A stretch of DNA of 5,658 bases. It comes from an uncultured Clostridia bacterium (lineage in GTDB: Bacteria; Bacillota; Clostridia; Christensenellales; UBA1242). The stretch's first letter is position 1, and each line of letters begins with the position of its first letter. The notes beneath the pieces are model-generated. The model searched no databases and was not told the DNA's origin. It was given only the letters and a program-made list of their open reading frames with translations. The DNA lies in the NCBI GenBank assembly GCA_937914725.1, contig CALDMJ010000036.1, positions 1 through 5,658 of the forward strand, read 5' to 3'. The position numbers and the translations under genes were made by a program. Positions 1 to 5,499 of the stretch are shown in pieces.

Positions 1-15
1 GCGGCAATAACGATT

Positions 16-22
16 GGTGGAG
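16..22 (+). promoter_or_regulatory. Ribosome binding site for the start at 28
   Basis: GGTGGAG with its GGAG core at 19-22 lies five bases before ATG 28, a good Shine-Dalgarno spacing. A TAA at 24-26 in the third frame could be the end of an upstream gene, which would make ATG 28 a translationally coupled start. Only eight codons of that frame are visible, so this is weak. Confidence 0.45.
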
Positions 23-27
23 TTAAA

Positions 28-1152
28 ATGGTGTTTTACCCAATTTATCAATTATTATTCTTTGCCGTGTATGTTCTGTTGGGGCTTGCCATGTGGTTTG
101 TTTATGCGTGGGTGTTCCAGATTCAAGATTTTTACATCAAACTGCAAGAAAAAAATCGTAAAATCAAGGTTGAAGAATACGCGCTATGCGCAAAATATAA
201 CAAAAACAAGGTGGATGAATGTATGAACACTGAAAGTCAAAACAAATTAGTTGTTAAAAATGTTTATAAAAAATACGGGAATAATGAATATTTTTCGGTT
301 GCGGATGCGAGTTTGGAAGTCAATGCGGGGGAAATATTTGGCTTCTTGGGTCCAAATGGTGCGGGGAAAAGCACTATCATCAAATGCATAGTTGGTATAC
401 AACCTGCAACAAGCGGGTCAATTGAAATCAATGGTTATGACATCTATAAGCAACCTGAAATGGCAAAAATGCAACTAGGTTTTGTACCTGACCACTATGC
501 ACTTTACGAAAAATTGACAGGGCGTGAATATATAAATTATGTTGCAGACCTTTATGAAGTCAGCAAAAAAGAGCGCGACGAGCGTATGGAAAAATATGTC
601 ACAATGCTCAATATGCAAACGGCAATTGACAATCAAATAAGAACATATAGTCACGGAATGAAACAAAAAATTGCCATAATGTCCGCACTCATCCATAATC
701 CAAAATTGTGGATTTTGGACGAACCTTTGACGGGGCTTGACCCAACATCAATCTTTCAAGTGAAAGAGTGTATGAAAGAACACGCACGCAACGGCAACAT
801 TGTATTTTTCTCAAGCCATATTATTGACATTGTCGAAAAACTCTGCGACCGTATTATGATTATCAAGCGCGGGCAAATTAGAACATCTGTCACACTTGAC
901 GAGTTAAAAGAAAAGAACATCGGGCTTGAAGAATTTTATTTAAAGACAATTAACGATACAGATGATAAAATTGTTTCGGTCAAAGATTTTGAGCAAATGC
1001 ACAAAAAAGATGTGCTAAATGATAAAAATAATGAAGGAAAAACAAAAGAAATCCCCAATGATAAAAGTGTAAAAAATGACAGCATAATCGCAAAAAACAA
1101 CAATATACCCGCTGGAAATAGCAAGAAAAGCGCAAAGAACAAGAAAAAATAA
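28..1152 (+). CDS. ABC-2 type exporter ATP-binding protein with N-terminal membrane segment; alternative start at 223
   Basis: This is the ATPase subunit that would power the permease encoded next to it. Numbered from Met at 223, it shows Walker A GPNGAGKST (43-51), a Q-loop with Asp instead of Gln (GFVPD, D90), signature YSHGMKQK (142-149), Walker B LWILDEP (162-168, catalytic E167), D-loop GLD and H-loop H199. This pattern is typical of DrrA/CcmA-like exporter ATPases. After the normal end of the domain (about residue 245) comes a Lys/Asn/Asp-rich tail of ~60 residues, so the protein is longer than the usual ~240. The frame is open upstream of 223 to the window edge. From ATG 28 it adds 65 residues: one hydrophobic helix (about residues 5-30) and a charged stretch. 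ATG 28 has GGAG five bases upstream and follows a TAA (24-26) in another frame. ATG 223 has AAGGTGG eight bases upstream. The ATPase identity is certain; the start is not, and the frame may even belong to a longer gene beginning before the window. Confidence 0.88.
   Translation: MVFYPIYQLLFFAVYVLLGLAMWFVYAWVFQIQDFYIKLQEKNRKIKVEEYALCAKYNKNKVDECMNTESQNKLVVKNVYKKYGNNEYFSVADASLEVNAGEIFGFLGPNGAGKSTIIKCIVGIQPATSGSIEINGYDIYKQPEMAKMQLGFVPDHYALYEKLTGREYINYVADLYEVSKKERDERMEKYVTMLNMQTAIDNQIRTYSHGMKQKIAIMSALIHNPKLWILDEPLTGLDPTSIFQVKECMKEHARNGNIVFFSSHIIDIVEKLCDRIMIIKRGQIRTSVTLDELKEKNIGLEEFYLKTINDTDDKIVSVKDFEQMHKKDVLNDKNNEGKTKEIPNDKSVKNDSIIAKNNNIPAGNSKKSAKNKKK
208..214 (+). promoter_or_regulatory. Internal ribosome binding site for the ATPase start at 223
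   Basis: AAGGTGG lies eight bases before ATG 223, just where the recognisable ABC ATPase domain begins. It would let ribosomes make a soluble ATPase of 309 residues without the hydrophobic N-terminus. A stop in the second frame (TGA 224-226) overlaps this ATG as ATGA, but that frame encodes an implausible Cys-rich peptide. Confidence 0.5.
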
Positions 1153-1166
1153 CAATAGAGGAAGTT

Positions 1167-2813
1167 ATGGACAAATTTAAAACGCTGTTTATGATGCAGT
1201 TGAAGGAAAAGTTAGGCTTATCCTTTTTGAAAAATAAAAAACAAACGATGTTCAAGGTTGTATTTGCAATTCTTGGCTTTATCGCAATAACTACTGTTGC
1301 TTATTTCTTGCTTTCTTTGTGTCAAATGCTCAATCTGTTTTCGGCATTAAATCATATTCCACTTTCCGTAATGGCTGTACTTTTAACAGTGATGTTTTTC
1401 CTCAATTTGTTTACCTGTACGGTTGGGCTCAGTAAAACACTTTTTTATGGAAAAGATAACTTAGTGTTAATTACATATCCCGTCAAACCATTCATAATGT
1501 TTTTGAGCAAAATGTTAGTGTTTTATATAAATGAAATCAAAAAAACATTTACATTCTTAATACCAGTATTCTTTGCATACGGGTTGATTTCAGGCTTGAG
1601 TTTCATCTACTTTATTTGGATGCCGATAATGCTTGTAGTCTTTGCAAGCATACCTGTTTTGTTGGGTGGGCTTTTGGCAGTGCCAACAAACTATATTATT
1701 GCATTTTTAAAGAAGTTTCCTATTGTCAAAGTGTTATTGCTGTGCTTGCTGCTTGGCGGAGTAATCACGGGGGTTGTCTTTTTGATTCGGCTAATTCCAG
1801 CGGACATAAACTTGATTTCTAGTTGGACGAGCGTATCAAAGTCTATTCGCGCATTCCTTGCGTGGTTTAGTTCGGCGTTCTATCCATTTTATGCTATGAC
1901 AATTTTCCTTTGCGGGAAATATCAAAGCCTCACGTCCACGCTTTTTACAGAGTACTCATACATAGTCTTACTTGTGATGCTCGCCGTGATTGCGGTGCTA
2001 ATAGGGCTAAATTTGCTCATATCAAAGTTTTTATACTTAAAACTTGCTTCAAGACAATTTGAGTTCAATCAAGGGAGAAAAAAGATTGGAAATATAAACA
2101 TTCCACACAAAGCGTTTATCTCAGCATCAATATATGAGTTCAAACGCTGCGTGCGCGATACAGGTATTTTATCCTCAGCTGTTGCGACGCTGATTGTTAC
2201 GCCAATTGCAATTTTGCTGCTGAATGCAATATATTCGGCGATAAATACACGCATTTTGGGCGACTATTTGACGATTTCGTTTAACGTATTGATTATTTTA
2301 TTGTTTGTACTTTCAAACAATATCAATGTTTCGTCGATATATAGTCGCGATGGTGATGCGCTGTACTTGAACAAGACAAAACCAAACAAGCCGTACAAAA
2401 TTCTGTTTCCACGACTATGCTTTAATGTAGTTGTCACAACAATTGCGGTTGCGGTTGCGAGTGGGTTCTTTTTGGCAAAATCGACGCTTGGGGCGCTTGA
2501 CGGAATTTTCCTTTTCTTCACACTATTGTTTGTTGCACTCACACACATAGTTTGGAGTGCGGAGATTGACTTTTTGAATCCAAAACAAAATATATTTAAG
2601 ACGGAAGGGATGGCAGGGGTCAATCCAAATGAACTAAAGTCGACAATACTCGCATTTTCTTTAAGTGCTTTCTGTTTTGCTATTGTACTTGGCTTCCAGT
2701 ATTTGGCGGCAAACTACATTTGGCTCAAGTTGTTTGTAGCAAGTCTAGGGCTTTTGATGTGGCGTGTATATAGTTTTTACTACAAGTCTAAAGTTCTTTT
2801 TAGGGAGTTATAG
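1167..2813 (+). CDS. ABC-2 type exporter permease (putative ABC exporter, ABC_tran_2-like)
   Basis: Polytopic membrane protein of 548 residues, probably the transmembrane subunit driven by the preceding ATPase. About 12 hydrophobic segments are visible, for example near 30-52, 65-85, 128-148, 150-172, 187-208, 265-290, 335-355, 368-385, 418-436, 445-462 and 495-533. From memory of the family, three features match large Bacillota exporters of the ABC_tran_2 type: FYGKDNLVLITYPVKP (93-108), a related later segment YSRDGDALYLNKTKPNKPYK (392-411), and EIDFLNPKQN (466-475). The two similar segments, each ahead of a helix, suggest a two-half architecture. The start is ATG 1167 with GAGG five bases upstream, 14 bases after the ATPase stop, so the two genes are co-transcribed. 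The substrate cannot be told. Confidence is high for an exporter permease and moderate for the exact Pfam family. Confidence 0.88.
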   Translation: MDKFKTLFMMQLKEKLGLSFLKNKKQTMFKVVFAILGFIAITTVAYFLLSLCQMLNLFSALNHIPLSVMAVLLTVMFFLNLFTCTVGLSKTLFYGKDNLVLITYPVKPFIMFLSKMLVFYINEIKKTFTFLIPVFFAYGLISGLSFIYFIWMPIMLVVFASIPVLLGGLLAVPTNYIIAFLKKFPIVKVLLLCLLLGGVITGVVFLIRLIPADINLISSWTSVSKSIRAFLAWFSSAFYPFYAMTIFLCGKYQSLTSTLFTEYSYIVLLVMLAVIAVLIGLNLLISKFLYLKLASRQFEFNQGRKKIGNINIPHKAFISASIYEFKRCVRDTGILSSAVATLIVTPIAILLLNAIYSAINTRILGDYLTISFNVLIILLFVLSNNINVSSIYSRDGDALYLNKTKPNKPYKILFPRLCFNVVVTTIAVAVASGFFLAKSTLGALDGIFLFFTLLFVALTHIVWSAEIDFLNPKQNIFKTEGMAGVNPNELKSTILAFSLSAFCFAIVLGFQYLAANYIWLKLFVASLGLLMWRVYSFYYKSKVLFREL

Positions 2814-2816
2814 CAA

Positions 2817-3242
2817 ATGAAAAAATCGGTTTTGTTTTTAATATTAGTGATATATCTTATATCTATTGTGGTTGTCACATTCTTTGGAATGAAAGCGCGT
2901 ATGGACCAGTTTCAAATTTATATGAATCGCATAGAAATCACGAGTTTCGACCAAAAGGTAGGCAACGACAAGTATTTGATTGTTAAATATGATGAGACGG
3001 AAGGCTATACAAGTGTATTCATTGAGTACGAGTATGGTCCAACTGAAGCGACATTTCCTGAAAAGATAAAGTTTACACTTTCAAACAATACTTACGTTGA
3101 TGAGGACGGGAACACGCAATATTATGCAACGATTTCACAAATGGGGGAGTTGACCTTCTTCAAGAAAAAGGCGGTCAAAGTGACTTTGACCACTACGGAC
3201 GGCTCCAAACTCTCCGACACCGTCACCGTCATCTGCCGCTAG
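2817..3242 (+). CDS. Small membrane-anchored protein with Ig-like extracytoplasmic domain, exporter-associated
   Basis: Hypothetical protein of 141 residues that I do not recognise as a named family. Residues 5-24 form one hydrophobic helix after MKK, fitting a signal anchor with the rest outside the cell. There is no lipobox Cys. The outer part is rich in alternating hydrophobic/polar strands and ends with KVTLTTTDGSK and SDTVTVICR, like the last strands of bacterial Ig-like domains. It starts 3 bases after the permease stop (TAG 2811-2813), and its ribosome binding site AGGGAG (2802-2807) lies inside the permease gene, so the two are translationally coupled. It may be an accessory or substrate-handling subunit of the exporter (inference). 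The last ~17 codons switch to C-ending codons (ACC, GTC, ATC, TGC, CGC), unlike the A/T-ending codons earlier, and a 19-base palindrome sits at the switch (3173-3191). Confidence 0.8.
   Translation: MKKSVLFLILVIYLISIVVVTFFGMKARMDQFQIYMNRIEITSFDQKVGNDKYLIVKYDETEGYTSVFIEYEYGPTEATFPEKIKFTLSNNTYVDEDGNTQYYATISQMGELTFFKKKAVKVTLTTTDGSKLSDTVTVICR
3173..3191. repeat. Perfect 9-bp inverted repeat inside the third operon gene
   Basis: GGTCAAAGT and ACTTTGACC are separated by a single G. The repeat is coding (it covers KVTLT) and marks the point where base composition changes from AT-rich to GC-rich. It may be the footprint of an insertion or recombination, or chance from the repetitive Lys/Val/Thr codons. 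Confidence 0.5.
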
Positions 3243-3386
3243 GCGGGAAAGCCCGCGGCTGCAGGTACTGTCCCTACGCCTAAATTGATTTCGTGGACGG
3301 CGTACAATCGCGTATTTTATTTACCTCTGTTCTCGTGGTGGCGGACGCCACAGGTGCAGGTTTGGTGAGTGATACTGTATGTAATT
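3243..3386 (+). other. GC-rich structured region between operon and terminator
   Basis: No gene is visible here. Several perfect inverted repeats follow one another: GCGGG/CCCGC (3243-3247 with 3252-3256, loop AAAG), TACGCC/GGCGTA (3275-3280 with 3299-3304) and GTGGCG/CGCCAC (3338-3343 with 3346-3351). The heptamer TGCAGGT occurs twice, from 3260 and from 3356. The GC-rich stretch starts already inside the preceding gene at ~3191; 3191-3265 is two thirds G+C by hand count. It could be a structured 3' untranslated region, a small RNA or a repetitive palindromic element. None can be shown from one copy. Confidence 0.4.
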
Positions 3387-3418
3387 AGTACATAGTTAAT
3401 TGACTATGTACTTTTTTT
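3387..3418 (+). terminator. Rho-independent terminator of the exporter operon
   Basis: The arms AGTACATAGT (3387-3396) and ACTATGTACT (3403-3412) form a perfect 10-bp stem with a six-base loop. They are followed by a run of seven T (3412-3418). It sits downstream of the three exporter genes. On the other strand no T-run follows, so it acts in the + direction only. Confidence 0.88.
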
Positions 3419-3484
3419 GTGCGGTAGTGTTTTTATGGTTGCTAGTTTGTGGTGTGATAGTGCGCGACGGGTGCTTTAGTCTTT

Positions 3485-3504
3485 AAAAGTGTGGCTTACC
3501 ACTT
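3485..3504 (-). terminator. Possible weak terminator of fic
   Basis: Read on the - strand, AAGTGG and CCACACTT form an imperfect stem with a two-base bulge and loop TAAG, followed by a short TTTT run ahead of AAAG. The left arm overlaps the fic stop codon. It is the only terminator-like structure just after fic on that strand. Confidence 0.3.
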
Positions 3505-4489
3505 AAACTTTATAATACATTTGATTTTTGCTTGTTGGTTTTTCGGGGATAGTCATACAAATTAGCCCTGCTTCTAAAGCGGGCGCAAGGTAGTTTTTTC
3601 TAAAACTGAGTCGCGACTTTAGCCCTAATTTTTCCATTAGTTCTTGTGCTGATTGAGGGTATGTTTCCATAACATCCATTAGTTTTGAAATTTGTGTATT
3701 CAAGTGATTGTAGTGTTTGCGCGAATTGTTGACGATGTCAACGATTGCTTGATTTATGACATTCAGCATAAATTCAATGAAAGCATTTGAATTGCCTTGA
3801 CTTGTTGCGATAGCAATAGCATTGTAGTAGGCTTCTTGATTATCTTTTATCACACTTTCAATAGGAATGTACTTAAAAATCGGTTTCCATTTTGAAAGTA
3901 AAGCAGTTTGCCACAGTCTGCCCATTCTGCCGTTGCCGTCAAAAAATGGGTGAATAAACTCAAATTCATAATGAAATACGCTAGATTTTATTAGCATTTG
4001 AACATTTGCATTTTTGACCCAATCAAAAAGTTGTGATAGTAGAGAACTTGCCATTGTTGCGGACGGGGCTGTGTGTATAACTTTTCCGCTTGAATTGAAA
4101 ACACCAACATTTGCAGTGCGCAGTTTGCCTGCGCTTGCGACAAGGTTTTTCATCATTATAGCGTGGACTTCAAGCAGACTTTTTTCATCAAATGGGTCAA
4201 TTTCGTCCAGTTTTTTGTAGGCTTCAAAAGCGTTTTTAACGGCGGTAATGTCGTCAGAGTTTCCAAGCACGCGCCGCCCATTGATTATATCGGTGACTTG
4301 CTGCAAGGTCAAATTGTTGTTTTCTATCGCTAGTGACGAGTGTATGCTTTTCACGCGCGAAACTTTTCTAAGTCGCGGCAATTTTTCAAGTTCATTTACT
4401 TCGCTCAGTTTGCCTAGATTTTCCATAATTTCTGCACACAATTCAAACATTTCATTTGTTATGTCAAATGGTGGGGTGTAGTTTTCCAT
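3503..4489 (-). CDS. Class II Fic family protein (predicted protein AMP-transferase)
   Basis: Fic enzymes transfer AMP, or another nucleotide moiety, from a nucleotide onto hydroxyl side chains of target proteins. The protein has 328 residues. A Fic N-terminal region includes SSLAIENN (51-58), in which S52-xxx-E56-N57 fits the inhibitory (S/T)xxxE(G/N) motif; its N-terminal position makes this a class II, self-inhibited Fic. The catalytic motif HPFFDGNGRMGR (180-191) is complete, with H180, D184 and the Asn/Arg residues. The flap lies near 121-143. From ~262 to the end is a winged-helix-like Fic C-terminal domain with LSFRKNYLAPALEAGLI and SKNQMYYKV. The start is ATG at 4489, with GGAGG four bases upstream. 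The frame is open 64 codons further up, but that stretch holds the promoter and repeats. No antitoxin gene adjoins it, as expected for self-inhibited Fics. The target is unknown. Confidence 0.93.
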   Translation of the reverse strand: MENYTPPFDITNEMFELCAEIMENLGKLSEVNELEKLPRLRKVSRVKSIHSSLAIENNNLTLQQVTDIINGRRVLGNSDDITAVKNAFEAYKKLDEIDPFDEKSLLEVHAIMMKNLVASAGKLRTANVGVFNSSGKVIHTAPSATMASSLLSQLFDWVKNANVQMLIKSSVFHYEFEFIHPFFDGNGRMGRLWQTALLSKWKPIFKYIPIESVIKDNQEAYYNAIAIATSQGNSNAFIEFMLNVINQAIVDIVNNSRKHYNHLNTQISKLMDVMETYPQSAQELMEKLGLKSRLSFRKNYLAPALEAGLICMTIPEKPTSKNQMYYKV

Positions 4490-4493
4490 AAAA

Positions 4494-4498
4494 CCTCC
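4494..4498 (-). promoter_or_regulatory. fic ribosome binding site
   Basis: GGAGG on the - strand, four bases before ATG 4489. It fixes the start at this Met rather than at in-frame ATGs further upstream, such as the one at 4588, which would translate the promoter repeats. Confidence 0.8.
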
Positions 4499-4514
4499 AA
4501 TTGTTGTTGCTATT

Positions 4515-4543
4515 ATTATAGCACATTTTGGTTTGAAATACAA
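4515..4543 (-). promoter_or_regulatory. fic promoter, sigma-70/SigA type
   Basis: On the - strand, TTGTAT (4543-4538) and a perfect TATAAT (4520-4515) are separated by exactly 17 bases. Transcription would start near 4508, giving a leader of about 19 bases with the GGAGG site in it. The -35 box is also one core of the repeat array immediately upstream. Confidence 0.8.
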
Positions 4544-4596
4544 CATCTTGTATGTTATCTTGTATGTTATCTTGTATGTTTTGGGCATACAAGATG
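4538..4596. repeat. Operator-like array: three 12-bp tandem repeats flanked by inverted cores
   Basis: ATCTTGTATGTT occurs three times in perfect tandem (4545-4556, 4557-4568, 4569-4580). The core TTGTAT is present in inverted form on both sides: ATACAA at 4538-4543 (the fic -35 box) and at 4587-4592 within CATACAAGATG (4586-4596). Core starts are 4538, 4548, 4560, 4572 and 4587. This is the arrangement expected of a multi-site operator for a regulator that would cover the fic -35 region. The regulator is not identified; the winged-helix C-terminus of Fic itself is one candidate (inference). Confidence 0.75.
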
Positions 4597-4604
4597 TTTT
4601 TTTT
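4569..4604 (+). terminator. Terminator-like hairpin with T8 in the fic/DUF11 intergenic region
   Basis: The third repeat, ATCTTGTATG (4569-4578), pairs perfectly with CATACAAGAT (4586-4595) over a seven-base loop, followed by G and eight T (4597-4604). The form is that of a + strand intrinsic terminator, although it lies upstream of fic. It could stop transcripts antisense to fic before they reach the DUF11 gene, or it may be only a by-product of the operator symmetry. Confidence 0.5.
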
Positions 4605-4664
4605 GCGGAAAGAAAAAGTGCAAATGTGGACGGTTTAAGAAATATTTTGTGGGAGAAACAACAT

Positions 4665-4678
4665 TTTTGCGCGCAAAA
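4665..4678. promoter_or_regulatory. 14-bp perfect palindrome, possible operator of the DUF11 gene
   Basis: TTTTGCGCGCAAAA is its own reverse complement. It overlaps a possible -35 box (TTGCGC, 4667-4672) that is 16 bases from TATTAA (4689-4694). A dimeric regulator could bind here. The promoter match itself is modest. Confidence 0.4.
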
Positions 4679-4694
4679 CATATATTGCTATTAA
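4667..4694 (+). promoter_or_regulatory. Possible promoter of the DUF11 gene
   Basis: TTGCGC (4667-4672) and TATTAA (4689-4694) are separated by 16 bases and lie about 40 bases before the coding start. TAATAT at 4697-4702 is another -10 candidate but lacks a good -35. A promoter is expected here because the gene is divergent from fic and preceded by a terminator-like hairpin. Confidence 0.35.
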
Positions 4695-4731
4695 GGTAAT
4701 ATTCAATTAGTGGACGAACAAAGGAGAACAA

Positions 4732-5499
4732 ATGGCAAAAATTACAAACCAGTCAACATTGACATCAAAATACACGCTTCCTGACCAAAGCGAACAACAA
4801 AACGAAACACAAAGTAATATTTCGACTGCCGAGAATATGACGACTTCCTTTTTGAAGGAAAGAAAATCGGCAAAAGACTTTGGTGTTCCTGAAGCGGAGA
4901 TTATGCAAACAATCACTTTGACGAATAATAGTGAGTACCCAATTTCGGACATCACGGTTGTGGACACAATATCTGAGGGCGGAACATTCAAGACGGGCTC
5001 GGTGCTAATCGACGATGTAGCGCAACCTGATATGGACATTACAACAGGGGTTCAACTTGAAAGTGACATCCAACCCAATAGCAGTTGCAAGATTGAATAC
5101 TATCTTGTGCTTTCCGACCAACCGACTCAAAATGAAGTTACCGCTACGTCGGAAATTACGTACACTGTAAATGAAGCCGTCGGCTTAAAGGAGCTAACAA
5201 ACGAAACAATTATCAGTGTTGAAAATGAAAAAATAACAATAAAGAAAACATCTGACAAGAGCGCCGTTATCACTGGCGATAAAATCACATATCAACACGA
5301 AATCAAAAATGAGGGGAACATTGACAATACTGACTTGTTCTTCAAGGATACAATTCCTGCCGAAACGACATTTGTTACAGGCAGCGTAAAAATCGACGAA
5401 CAATCATATCCAGATTACGACCCATCTGTTGGCTTTTCGCTCGCTGACCTTGCTGCTAATCAAACAATCATTGTCAAATTTGAAGTTACAGTCAACTAA
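4732..5499 (+). CDS. DUF11 repeat protein without signal peptide
   Basis: Protein of 255 residues with two DUF11-type beta-sandwich repeats, about 46-146 and 168-255. The repeats align at GTFKTGSVLID (84-94) and TTFVTGSVKID (212-222), each followed by a Pro-Asp turn, a GV/GF strand and a final strand (CKIEYYLV; IIVKFEVTV). The start MAKITNQSTLT resembles a clostridial group of DUF11 proteins beginning MATITNQATLTY (from memory). Residues 12-45 are a polar linker rich in Gln, Asn, Ser and Thr. There is no hydrophobic N-terminus, no membrane segment and no LPxTG, unlike most DUF11 surface proteins. AAGGAG (4721-4726) five bases before ATG supports the start. The second repeat stops right after its VKFEVTVN strand, where the family usually adds another strand, so the C-terminus may be shortened. 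The molecular function of the family is unknown to me. Confidence 0.85.
   Translation: MAKITNQSTLTSKYTLPDQSEQQNETQSNISTAENMTTSFLKERKSAKDFGVPEAEIMQTITLTNNSEYPISDITVVDTISEGGTFKTGSVLIDDVAQPDMDITTGVQLESDIQPNSSCKIEYYLVLSDQPTQNEVTATSEITYTVNEAVGLKELTNETIISVENEKITIKKTSDKSAVITGDKITYQHEIKNEGNIDNTDLFFKDTIPAETTFVTGSVKIDEQSYPDYDPSVGFSLADLAANQTIIVKFEVTVN

Noticed and set aside
14..226. Second-frame peptide starting at TTG 14 and ending at TGA 224-226, overlapping ATG 223 as ATGA
   Set aside because: The overlap is tempting, but the peptide is Cys-rich and unnatural, while the first frame over the same bases gives a clean membrane helix and charged tail.
936..1255. Two antisense frames over the ATPase tail and permease start
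   Set aside because: They are Phe/Leu/Cys-rich mirror images of Lys/Asn codons, with no ribosome binding site or motif.
2069..2623. Antisense frames inside the permease gene, up to 119 codons
   Set aside because: They lie wholly within a well-supported membrane protein gene and have no recognisable domain or start signal.
4545..4596. CRISPR-like repeat array
   Set aside because: The repeats are 12 bp and directly adjacent with no spacers, and no cas gene is present.
4490..4681. N-terminal extension of Fic by up to 64 residues in the same open frame
   Set aside because: The extension translates the promoter and the 12-bp repeats (KITY units). The GGAGG site and the Fic N-terminal domain point to ATG 4489.
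3503..4731. Fic toxin with a separate antitoxin gene
   Set aside because: No small gene adjoins fic on either side, and the protein carries its own inhibitory SxxxEN motif.
4707..5039. Antisense frame of 110 codons over the start of the DUF11 gene
   Set aside because: It mirrors a well-supported gene, has a Cys/Ser-rich composition and no ribosome binding site.
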